Shown piece after piece: positions 46,797 through 56,612 of a stretch of 64,000 nucleotides of DNA. The stretch comes from Tetranychus cinnabarinus (taxonomy: Eukaryota > Arthropoda > Arachnida > Trombidiformes > Tetranychidae), in NCBI GenBank assembly GCA_022266195.1, contig WHVY01000001.1, positions 17,422,001 through 17,486,000 of the forward strand. The letters are read 5' to 3'. Each line of letters begins with the position of its first letter. Position 1 is the stretch's first letter. A program made the translations under genes and the position numbers. Below the pieces are notes generated by a model. That model had not been told where the DNA came from. It searched no databases and was given only the letters and a program-made list of their open reading frames with translations.

Positions 46797-49128
46797 AATA
46801 CCTTGTAATCAAACAGTTTAAAAAATTGTGACACAAACTAAATCCCATGAGGTAGTAAATTGTTTATCCGATTGGTTAAAACCATTTCATCTTAAAGATT
46901 GGTAATCAAGTTGCACAAAAAATATACAAAATGTAAGATTATGACTAAAGGATTGAATTAAGCAATCAACGGAAAATTTTCAAATATTAAGCCAACCATT
47001 CAAATTGCATTTAAAGTTTGAGCGGCAAATCCAAAAACCAATTTGAAAAATTAAATTATAAAGAAAAATATTAATCTCATACCATTAACATCGCATAAAT
47101 TAGAAATTTATTCAATTAAATTCATAATAGATTCCTTGTGCATAAATTTATTACAAAATGAATAATTAACTCTTGATTAGGACTTAAAAATAGATTCAAT
47201 TGTACCATTTTTATGAAAAAATATTTAGACAAATCCATTTCTTAAATGAAGCAAATTGAAAAATATAAAAGTTAGGCTTTCACTTTGCCTTAGAAAATTA
47301 AATTTCTCATAATAACTGGAAATTTAAATATCGAGAGGTTGATGACCAAAGGTGATTAAATTGAATTGGGATTTCCAGACGAATCAAGATTAATGGTGTG
47401 GTAACATTAAACATTGAAACAATCAGATTGAAGATTGTCTTTGATCAGGTAATTTTTAATGTAAATGGCGAAAAGGGCAAGACTGGCAAAAAACCACTAG
47501 GAATGTAGACGAGTTTGTTGATTTCCGTCCATTGTTGTCAATTGTTTGTAATTGTGCAAGGGATGATCATGCAGTGATCAACAGGAATCAAAATTTCATC
47601 GCCTACAGATTGGGCGAGTATTTCATACTGAATAATTACCCATTCTGGTTTGACTTGATGTTACTATTTGTAGTTGGTTGAAGGTTGAAAGTATAGATAT
47701 TTGTCAATACAAACCAAATGATTAATGCAATTAACGATACTAATATCAATGTGAAGCATTAATAATTCATTCATGAAACTATTATTTACTCCAATGAATG
47801 ATGAACCCCATGAATGGAATGGCAAGAAACACATCCAGTTGTACGTCATTCACCCACCCAAATCAATCTGGAAAAACATGGTTTTTTTTTGTTGCTGCCA
47901 CAGAATAATTTACCCAATTCATTGGTACGGAACTTTGATCCCACTGATCAATGTGTCTTCTCCAACGTATTAATCAAGATATTTCCCCGTTTCTCATAAT
48001 TCATTCATCAAGCTGAGTCTATTAACACCAGCTACGCTTTTACCAAAGCAAACACATTTGTTGAGCAAATATTATCAACAAGACAATGAATAAGTCAATT
48101 ACCATCAGGTGATATAAACAAAATACGAGTCGCATGTTTACCTCATGATCAATACTGATAGTAATTGTTCCCTCCTGCAAGTCAATAAAATTTTATCCTC
48201 GCTCCATGAATTTTGATCAATGGTTTTCTCAAAATTTGGGTTTCATCAATGAGATCTTTGATATTGGGATTTTTTTCCTCTGGTTTTCCAGATCCATTGA
48301 GATATCAAATTTTACTGTTGGAGGTTGGAGGCTCATAGGCTTGGACTGGGATGAGCCATTTCAACCAAGATTGCTTTGAATGCAAGTCAATGGACTTGGT
48401 TGCCTATTTTGATGTTTCAACTGAACCAGAATATTATATAATCCCGTTTCAGAGGGAAAGTGCCATGTAGGGCGCACTTGCGTGTTTATAGTGTTGAGAG
48501 GCTTAATTGGATCTATAAATTTCCATGGAAAAATCCAGCCAATTATCCAATTTTACAATTATATGGGCATTAAAGCGATTCTTGGTTCCCTTGTCAAATC
48601 GGGCTTTTCCTATCTTCCCAAAGAGTCTAACTTACAAATTATCAATCAGCATATTTGAAAAACTTGTTTCTTCCCTTCTTTTTGCTTCTTTTGTCCTCTC
48701 TTCTTCCCTCTTCGTCTTCTTTCCCTCCCTCTCCCTCTTCATCTCTCTCCTTCTTCTTTGTGTCTCTCTTTCTTTCACCTTCTCCTCCTTCTTTTTCTTC
48801 TTCTTCTTCTTCTTTTACTTCAAACCCTGATTTGGACAAAAGTACTGTACTTTGCTTCACATAAAAACAAAAACACCTCAGTAATTTTCACCTTTAAATC
48901 AACACTAATTTACACCACAACATTAAAATTGTCATTTTAATTTACATTTACCATTTACAATTACTATTAGCAAATTAGTAACCTTTACCCAAACACCTTT
49001 ACCATAATATTGTGACAATATTACCAGTTTACCAGTTCACCAGTTCAACCAATATTCACTTTCTTTGTTTACTTCTTTGTTTGCTCTATTTTTGAATCGT
49101 GATTTTTCAATCTCAACATTTCTTTCTA
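46797..49128. other. Gap between array gene 6 and Tribbles
   Basis: Unique AT-rich sequence outside the array repeats, with no supported exon. It should contain the Tribbles promoter and 5' UTR. A long pyrimidine tract is listed separately. Confidence 0.5.
48655..48822 (+). repeat. Polypyrimidine tract upstream of Tribbles
   Basis: About 170 bases almost purely C and T on the plus strand, ending in a run of TTC triplets. Open frames on both strands here are artefacts of composition. Such tracts can form triplex DNA; whether this one matters for Tribbles is unknown. Confidence 0.7.
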
Positions 49129-50909
49129 ATGGATGATACTCAAGACCAACAAGTTGGAGGTGCTTGTGCAGCTTCGAACCCTGAAAACGCACCCTCCGAT
49201 CACCATGAATCCGATGAATCTAATCCTGCATCTAACCCTGAATCTAACCCTGAATCTAATGCTGAATCTACCGCTGAGTCTACCGCCGAGTCTACCACTG
49301 AATCTTCAGATTCCGATCAAGGTATCGTCGTGTCAGGTGCTGAGGGAGGAAGTGACGGCAAGGAAATAACTGGAAAAATTGTACACTCAAGAGAGGATTT
49401 CGATGCTGATCCAAATGTCAATTTAACCATTGGTTCCTACAAAATCATTGCCAGGAATGAAGCCTCTACACTCTACCAGTGTGTCAATAATCTTAGCCCA
49501 GGCATGGTTCACACTTGCAGTGTAAGTATTTACTTTCTAGACTTATATTTATCCCTGCTTTCATCAAACATTGCTTTGTTCCCATGGCCTTTTAACTTGA
49601 CCCAAATATCTTTTGTAACACAATTGTTGCCCTCTTCACCCCTAAGTTCACGATCGCCATTTTGTTCTCTTTCTTTATCTCTTTATCTCTTTATCTTCAA
49701 TATCTTTATCATCCCTAAGCGATTATGCAAATTAACATTGGGTTTACTTTTTGGTGAACTTTGACCAAATTTTGCTAGACTTTTGAAAATTTTCTCATTT
49801 TTTTATTCCATTATTTTACAGCTTGTCCATCCTGAAGATAAATTCAAATTCATGGCAGCTCATGAAAGGGTTAGAGGTAATCCTTTAGTCAACCAAATTC
49901 ATGAGGTTGTTACTGAAGGAGGAAAAAGTTTGGTCATTTATCAGAGCAACTATGGCGATTTGCATCATTATTGTCTCATCAATAAATCGCTCCCTGAACC
50001 TGAAGTTGCCAAATATTTTAAACAGATACTCACAATCATGATAGATGTTCATCGTGTTGGTATAATTCCACGAGAATTGAAGTTGAAAAAATTTGTCTTC
50101 GTAGATGAGGAAAGGTGAGTGACTTTTGACTATTGCATTGATACAAGCATAAAATGATAATGGCAGGAGCCTCACAGCATTCATAATGGATGCTTATAGG
50201 TTTCAAGGTTAAACTCAGTTTTTCCTCATTTATCTTCATCTTATTCAGGTTCATTCCTGTCATCAACCTATAAACATTGATTTCTTTATTTTTAACCATT
50301 TTAATTGCTATCCTTTTATCGCTCCTGTAAATTTAATGAAACTCAATTTAATGAAAATTTTCCATTCACTTTTTTTAATTTTCCAGGACAAAACTTGTTC
50401 TTGATACTTGGGAAGATTCAATTTTATTGACTGATCCTGAAGATGATGCCATTATCGACAAGTGTGGTTGTCCACCTTATGTTAGTCCAGAAGTGTTAAC
50501 GTGTAAAGAGGTTAGTTACTCGGGTAGAAGGGCTAACTATTGGACCCTTGGGGTCATTTTATACACAATGTTGACCAATCGCTATCCATTCTACAATTCG
50601 CACAATGTAAGTTCGATGTTTAACAGGATTAGTAAGGGTATTTTCACCATACCTGAGTATGTGTCTCCTTTGGCGCAAACGCTTATTAACGCCTTTATTT
50701 GCGTTAAGCCTGAACTTCGTATAACTCCTGAAGAAGCTCTTAAACACGAATGGATTCGCATGCATTGCGATCCCAATTATGTGGCTCCTCCACCAAGTGA
50801 AGGTGAAGAGTCAAATGGCGATGCGTTTCCAGTACTCTTGCCGGATCATTTAGCTCCTCGCCTTGCTCGAGCTAATATCGATGCGCCACAATCGTTCATT
50901 TTACCTTAA
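49129..50909 (+). CDS. trbl: Tribbles-family pseudokinase, divergent
   Basis: Exons 49129-49521, 49822-50114 and 50387-50909 (1209 bases, 402 residues). Tribbles proteins are kinase-fold adaptors that bring substrates to COP1-type ubiquitin ligases and bind MEK or Akt. Family hallmarks: YGDLHHY, PEPEVAKYFKQI, RELKLKKFVFVDEERTKLVL with WEDS in place of DFG, CGCPPYVSPEVL, YSGRRANYWTLGV and ALKHEWI. It is unusually degenerate. The ATP-lysine position (TCKV in relatives) reads TCSL, the catalytic-loop Asp is Glu216, and the subdomain IX Asp is Asn. The C-terminal tail (VLLPDHLAP) only loosely resembles the VP-type COP1 motif. The N-terminus is Ser/Asn/Glu-rich with short repeats. An AATAAA is at 51314-51319. 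Confidence 0.92.
49220..49310 (+). repeat. Short tandem repeat coding NPES/TAES units in Tribbles
   Basis: Imperfect 12-base units (TCTAACCCTGAA, then TCTACCGCTGAG) encode a run of SNPE and STAE residues in the disordered N-terminus. It is probably length-variable. Confidence 0.6.
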
Positions 50910-51514
50910 TAATGATCAATACTCACATTTTTACCAAGAGAATGGTGAAAATGATCAATCTGAATACAACCTTTACTAACCTCATGGTACATGCGAATGC
51001 ATATGAATATCTATAGCTTTTGAACATTTACTAATTCGTATTTCTTTCGATTTATATTATAACTTGAATTGAAATGATTTTTCAATCAACAATTTCTGAC
51101 AAGGTTTAATCCAATATTCAATTATTAACTGCCATTTAACTTTTTTTTTGACTTTGATAATAATCGTCAATGTATAATGTATATCAACCTTATAATGCTC
51201 TTAACCTAATATTTGGTAATATTTATAACATTTTTTGTCTGTGTAACCTTTTAAGCACTATTAAATGTCTTTGGCAAATTAACATTAATGTTTAAGTCTT
51301 TTCTTACCTTTGGAATAAAATAAACTAAATCAAGGTACAGACATGGAAAATTACTTTCCTTTTCCTGTCTATGCATACAGGTATAATTTAATCAAATTAA
51401 TATTTTACGATGAAATTACAATTAAGCTCGTGGGAACATATGACAATGACAACTTTTAAGACACTGGGGTAAGCGAATTGATCACTTCAAACATTACGTA
51501 TTTTCCTAATCACA
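50910..51514. other. Tribbles 3' UTR and flank
   Basis: The 3' UTR runs to a poly(A) signal at 51314-51319. After about 51460 the sequence passes into decayed array DNA. Confidence 0.6.
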
Positions 51515-51780
51515 AAAAGTAAGTTCATAGATTGATGAGGTAAAGGAACCCACATCGAATGACCACCCAATTGATAAGATAAAAAAACTCATTCAACTCG
51601 CAATGGCGTCAGACACAGATAGCTCAACACCAGAAAAATAACTGAAAACTCTTAACGCGAAAGCGCTTCAACTGTTAAGACAAATACGCCACAGAAAACA
51701 CGCTGAATCTTACGCCTGATGTTAATAATGTAGCTCGTAATTTCATTAATGACACTTATAGCTATGCCACTCTTAGCTGT
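51515..51780 (+). pseudogene. Decayed 3' piece of an array gene
   Basis: Plus-strand sequence matching the second half of the long array members (GTAAGTTCATAGATTGATGA, CACCCAATTGATAAGATAAA, ACGCCACAGAAAACACGCTG and neighbours) with many indels and stops. No promoter or start is present. It directly precedes array fragment 7. Confidence 0.7.
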
Positions 51781-51839
51781 TAAACTCGTGAATGTTGAAA
51801 ATTTTTACTCTTTGATTAACCTCTCCTATTGCCTGGCGC

Positions 51840-51847
51840 ATATAAAG
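51840..51847 (+). promoter_or_regulatory. TATA box of array fragment 7
   Basis: ATATAAAG in the family promoter context. About 120 bases of extra sequence separate it from the ATG compared with the minus-strand members. Confidence 0.5.
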
Positions 51848-52068
51848 CCTGGCTGCTTTCCTTCTTGTCATTTGTGTTACGATTACGCTGGTAGCTGCAC
51901 TTAACGCAATTTTAAGGTGTCGCTATCTTTGATATTTTATCGTTTAGAGACATTAATATGTAAATAGTCAGTAATGATGATAAATAATGAATGGCGACTA
52001 TGGTAAAGGAAGCTCCTTTACTCTTTGATGCTGGAGATTCAATACAGCCTGTGTCATTTTATTACAAC

Positions 52069-52194
52069 ATGTTATCTCAAATTTTGAATTTAATGTGCAT
52101 AATTCTTGTTTCTGTCCAGCTTTCATGCGGTTTGAGTTTGTGGAAAAATGATAAAAAGGAAGAATTTTCACAGAAAATGGACGAAAAATTTTAA
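52069..52194 (+). pseudogene. Array fragment 7: signal peptide and a few residues only
   Basis: The frame begins MLSQILNLMCIILVSVQLSC, GLSLWKNDKKEEFSQKMDEK and stops after 41 codons. Downstream of the stop the sequence is already the family 3' spacer, so nearly the whole body was deleted. It is followed by PNLDC1 fragment B. Confidence 0.75.
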
Positions 52195-52502
52195 TAGTTT
52201 AGAGATTAAGTGAGGAAAGCTGTCGTATAATAACTAATTGACAAGATTATTTTGATCAGAATACGGTTGAGACATGATACTGCGAGGGGACGACAATTTT
52301 CAAACAAAATTGAATTCACAGAGTCCAATCTTCATCCGATTCTCAATTTTTTAAACAAAAAACCATTTTCAATATCGTTTCCTTTACTAAACTACCGATA
52401 GTCGATAGTATCGATCTAAGCTTATGTTTATTTTTTGGTAATTAGCGCTTAAGCCTGGTCTTATGTATGTTAAATGTTAATTTATTTTTGTGATTTTTTC
52501 AG

Positions 52503-52975
52503 CGTTAGACATTGAATTTTCTGGACTTTTCTAGGATTCTGATTGTACGCCATCACTATTCGACTCCTTGGAGGAGAGTTACGTGAAACTGAGAAATGAT
52601 TTATCTAGCTTTATATCCGTTCAATTGGGAATATCTCTCTTCACTGAAGCGAAGGGAAAAATGAGTTCAATTTCAAAAAAGTAAGTACTTTGATGGTCTT
52701 CTAATGGCTCCGACTAATTCTGTCCTTTTCATTGATAGTTTGCTCAATATGTGATACCCTTTTTGAATAAACCGCAAGAGGAAACATTTAGTAAATTTAT
52801 GAGAGAGTCTATTTCATTTGACTTATCTTATTCAATGATTGATAAATTGGTTGATATTTGAAAACAAATCAAGGAATGGATGAAAGGAACAAATTTTATT
52901 ACCCGTGCGAGATGGATGCAGACATGGAGAAAGTAGCTTTTCTTATCTATCATTCGCCTAAATCTTTAACCTTTG
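52503..52975 (+). pseudogene. PNLDC1 fragment B, inverted
   Basis: A splice acceptor and exon 2 (LDIEFSGL keeps the first Asp and Glu) start at 52503. Exon 3 is reduced to its last bases before GTAAGT at about 52682, and exon 4 begins at about 52738 and decays with stops and deletions. No exon 1 is found upstream. The match ends at ATTCGCC, followed by sequence complementary to CAAAGGTTAA at about 52966-52977, the same breakpoint as fragment A. Orientation is opposite to the parent gene. It is non-functional. Confidence 0.85.
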
Positions 52976-54244
52976 TACGGGGTTGGGCACGTTTATTTTG
53001 CCAAATTCAATCTATCATAATTTGTTGATTTTTGATTATAAATCTAAATTAATTGCTGAATATGAAGCTTTCAGTTCTTGTGTACTAGTGACAGTCTTTT
53101 AGATCATGAAAAATGTTTTATTGTAACATGAGCACAGAAATACTGCACCCTATCAGATTATTAGCGCTATTTAGAAGGGGAAAATGGCTTATTTTTTCAT
53201 CTTAAAAATACTGTTTAGTAGAACCAAACAAAAAATTAATTGATCAGAGAGTTAATTAAGTCTTATATGAGTATCAGCTTTACTAATGAACATAATTTGG
53301 TGCTTTCAGTTGAACTTAGACCAGAATTCTGAAGTTTTTATTAGATTTGCATAAGCGCGTGAAGCGGTATGTTGACAAAAGCCCTTTTTTAGCCTGATTT
53401 TGGTATTTTTTTCAATTAAAATTCTCAAATAGATGAAATCTTTGCACATTAATTACTATTACACTTATTTAACAAGAAATAGTTCGCTCAAATAATCAAA
53501 ATAAGAGTTTGATTTACAGTTGGCAAAATAAACCTGCCCCACCTGGTACATTAATATTTTCAATCTCAATGATTGTGTGTTGTATGCTTTTCTATGAGGA
53601 TTTGTAAGTCCATTTTTTAAACTTGAAATGTTGAAACAGAAACACACTTTTTATTGTATTAGATTATCAGAGTATTTATTAGAGCCATTAAAATGGAACA
53701 AATACAAATGCTCATAGAAAAGAAAGGAACCATTTTCTAGAAAAAAGGCTATAAAAGGCCGACATCGAAAAGGTAGCAACCAATTTCGTTATATTAGTCT
53801 TAAACAAGGTCTAATGTGCCGATAGCGACCAATAAAATCTCTATATCGATTTCACACTTCAGAAGGTTCCCTCGTTAGCAATGTTTATTCATTTTTATTC
53901 ACATAAGTTGTAATTTTTTGTAATATTTCTGAAGTAATCTTTTCCGTTATTAAATTTTCATGTACATTAATTCCTGTGATTTTCCATTTTAAAGGATGTT
54001 TTTCATATTTGTATACAATTTTAAACAATTAGAAATCTATATTTATGCATTCTTGGGTTTTCAACATCATTAAATCTTGAGATTTAAAATTTTTACTTTT
54101 TGATTACCATTTCCTATCGACTGATGCATATTAAAGTCTACCTTTTGCTTTCCTTCTAGTCATTTGTTTTTCGATTAACGTTTTAATACTTTCAACATTT
54201 ATGATTGTGCAAATTCAATACAGCCAGAGTCATTTCATTACAAC
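52976..54244. other. Unique sequence plus the promoter region of array gene 8
   Basis: From about 53000 to 53870 mostly unique AT-rich DNA; a short piece near 53549-53577 (TTAATATTTTCAATCTCAAT) is a relic of a type-B unit. From about 53880 the family upstream region is recognisable. The TATA box is degenerate (CATATTAAAG, 54127-54136). Confidence 0.6.
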
Positions 54245-55752
54245 ATGTCATCTCAATTTTTAACTTTTATTTTGATAATTCTTTTTTCTGTCCAGCTACC
54301 GTCATGTGGTTGGGGTTTCCCTTGGAGAAATGATAAAAGGTTAGAATTGTCCACAGAAAAAACAACAGAAAAGAGTTTTAAGGATGACGAACCAAATTCA
54401 TTGCCAAGAGTATTAATTGAAGTTGATTCTGACCTGCCTCAACCTAAAATTTATGTTGAATCTACAAGTGGAAGTTCAGTTCAATCAACAACAATAACTA
54501 CTCCTAGAAATGTGCCAAAAATGCCGAATGAGATGTGGGCTGATTGCCCAGAAGAAGAGTCGTCCGAGTCTCCTCACTCTGAAAAGGAAATTAAATCGAT
54601 ACCAACAACAAGTACCAACTCTACAGGTCCAATAGTGAACTACGTTTCTCCAGTTTCTACTCAAATCACAGATAGCTCAACACCAACAACAGAAAAAGCA
54701 ACAAAAATGAGTTTTCGAGGTGACGAACCAAATTCATCGCCAGGAGCATTCATTCAAATAGATGATTCTGATGGACCTCAACCTAAAATTAAAAATGTTA
54801 TTAAATCAACATTAATTATTAAAATTACTGTTAAATTGTCAAGTGATGACAATGAGGACGAGTGTTCGATGGAAAGTTCAGTTCAACAAACAAAAATGAC
54901 TCTTGAAAATGTTTCCAAAATGCCTAATGAGGAGTTCGATGAAGAGTCTTTGAAGTCTCCTAACTCTGAAAAGAAAATTAAATCGATGCCAACAACAAGT
55001 ACCAACTCTACAGATAAAATAGTGAACTACGTTTCTTCAAAGACTACTCAAATCACAGATAACTCAACACCAACAACTGAAAAATCTGAAAGTGAAAGCT
55101 CTACAACTGATAACACAAATACGCCAACAACCACAGAAAATACGCTGATTGATAATGATTACTATGATTATGATTACGATGATTAATGTACCTCGCAACG
55201 CTGATGAAGATAAAGAAGATTCTAAGGATACTTCTTCCGTAGTAAGTTCATCAACAATTTCTAGTTCGGTTGAAAACTCCAGCTTTGAAAATGAGGTGGT
55301 AAGCAATTCTTCGGAATTTACTTCTCCGGAAGTTAATTATGCTCCTAAAGACAAAGATGTAAGTTCATCGATTGATGAGGAAAAGGATGCTACATCGGAT
55401 GACCAACAAAATTGGAAGAAAAGATAAAGAAACTCATTCATCTCGCAATATTACTGATTATACAGATTACTCAACACATAAAATAACTGAAAACATTGAA
55501 AGCGAAAGGTCTTCAACTGATATGACAAATACGCCAACAATCACAGAAAACACGCTTAATTCTACTTCCAATAATGAAGCTCGCAATGTCATCAATGGTA
55601 CAGAAAGCTATGATAATGATAAAAAACGTGGTGCACTGGTTGGCTCTGGTTCAACCGGCAGTTTCTTTGTTAATTTTACTTTAAACTTCTGTGTTTTTCT
55701 GGGTGATCTTTTATTTTTAATTCATCATTCGCGTAAAAATATGAGTTTTTAA
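54245..55752 (+). pseudogene. Array gene 8: long type-A member broken by two frameshifts
   Basis: The signal peptide (MSSQFLTFILIILFSVQLPS), TTEKSFKDDEP and the same block order as array gene 4 are present, with an extra internal duplication of the DDEPNSSP-type block. A GAT/TAT-rich expansion at about 55146-55186 ends the first frame with a stop. Coding resemblance resumes in another frame (NVPRNADEDKEDSKDTSS). One extra A in AAAA near 55412 shifts it again. The type-A tail (SGSTGSFFVNFTLNFCVFLG) is intact at the end. The two breaks and the weak TATA box suggest a pseudogene, but a homopolymer assembly error cannot be excluded for the second. Confidence 0.7.
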
Positions 55753-56336
55753 TATAATTTTACATCAAATAAATTGAAAAAGATTAAAAATTGTCTCAAA
55801 AAACCTTATTAAATCTCTCAATGCATTTGCGCCTTAATCAATGCTCGATCTTCGCAAATCTACCCAAGAAGAGGAATCGATTGATTCAAAATTCAAATAT
55901 TTCATATTTTTTCTTCAAATACCAAGAATTCAGAGCAGTTAATCCAAAGAATCAATAAAATAAATCTGTTCATAAAGATTACCAACGAAAAATTTGTGTA
56001 GTTTAGAGATTAAGTAAGTAAAGCTGTCGTATAATAGCTAATTGAGAAGATTCTTTCGATCAGAATACGTTGGAGACATGATACTGCAAATTGTATGCAA
56101 TTTCAATAAAAAATGAATTCACGAAGTTCAATCTTCATCCGATTCTGAATTACAATTTTTTAAGACAAGAACGAGTGTTCATGAAAAAAATTGAAAAGAT
56201 TGGCTGCATTAATGTTCAAAAGTGGAGTTTGAACTATTATTTCTTTTTTTTATATCGATGCCATATCGTAACCAATAGTAATGTTTGCTCACGAAAAAAT
56301 ATCGATACAAATCGGTTGATTCGATATATCATCAAA
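55753..56336. repeat. 3' spacer of array gene 8 and array border
   Basis: 55760-56165 is the inverted counterpart of the spacer found at 37100-37560 and 43800-44280. The recognisable array ends at about 56170. The rest is unique AT-rich DNA. Confidence 0.65.
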
Positions 56337-56612
56337 TCACAACTTGTATATCACAAGTTGTGATTCAAGGTTGGTGTTAAGTTCAAGTCTCAAAGCTATT
56401 TGCAAAGCATAAAGATTAAAAGGTCGAGGTGTTGGTCTTTTGATAGCCTTCCGAGCTGCCCATTTGGTAAGGTCATTGTCTCTAACTTTAGGTCAAATGT
56501 ACTTGATCACTTGGTTGAGTATCTCGTTTAAAATTTGACTTGGATCGCCTGACCATAAATTATCCCATAACGTGCGTGTGGAAAGTGGAACCGTCGTGCG
56601 AGCCAATGATTG
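56337..56612 (-). pseudogene. Coding remnant of unknown family with one in-frame stop
   Basis: After a good splice acceptor (TTTGACAG before 56612) the minus strand reads a protein-like sequence (QSLARTTVPLSTRTLWDNLW and later NDLTKWAARKAIKRPTPRPF) of about 90 residues, interrupted by TGA at 56493-56495 and ended by TGA at 56337-56339. The composition looks coding, but no partner exon was found. A 27-base palindrome (ACAACTTGT/ACAAGTTGT arms) marks the low end. I do not recognise the family. Confidence 0.4.

Noticed and set aside
48525..48864. Overlapping frames on both strands in the pyrimidine tract (Ser/Phe/Leu-rich or Glu/Lys-rich)
   Set aside because: Low-complexity DNA gives open frames in all readings; nothing suggests translation.
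49099..49128. A Tribbles start ten codons upstream
   Set aside because: The codon is GTG; the ATG at 49129 is the first real start in frame.
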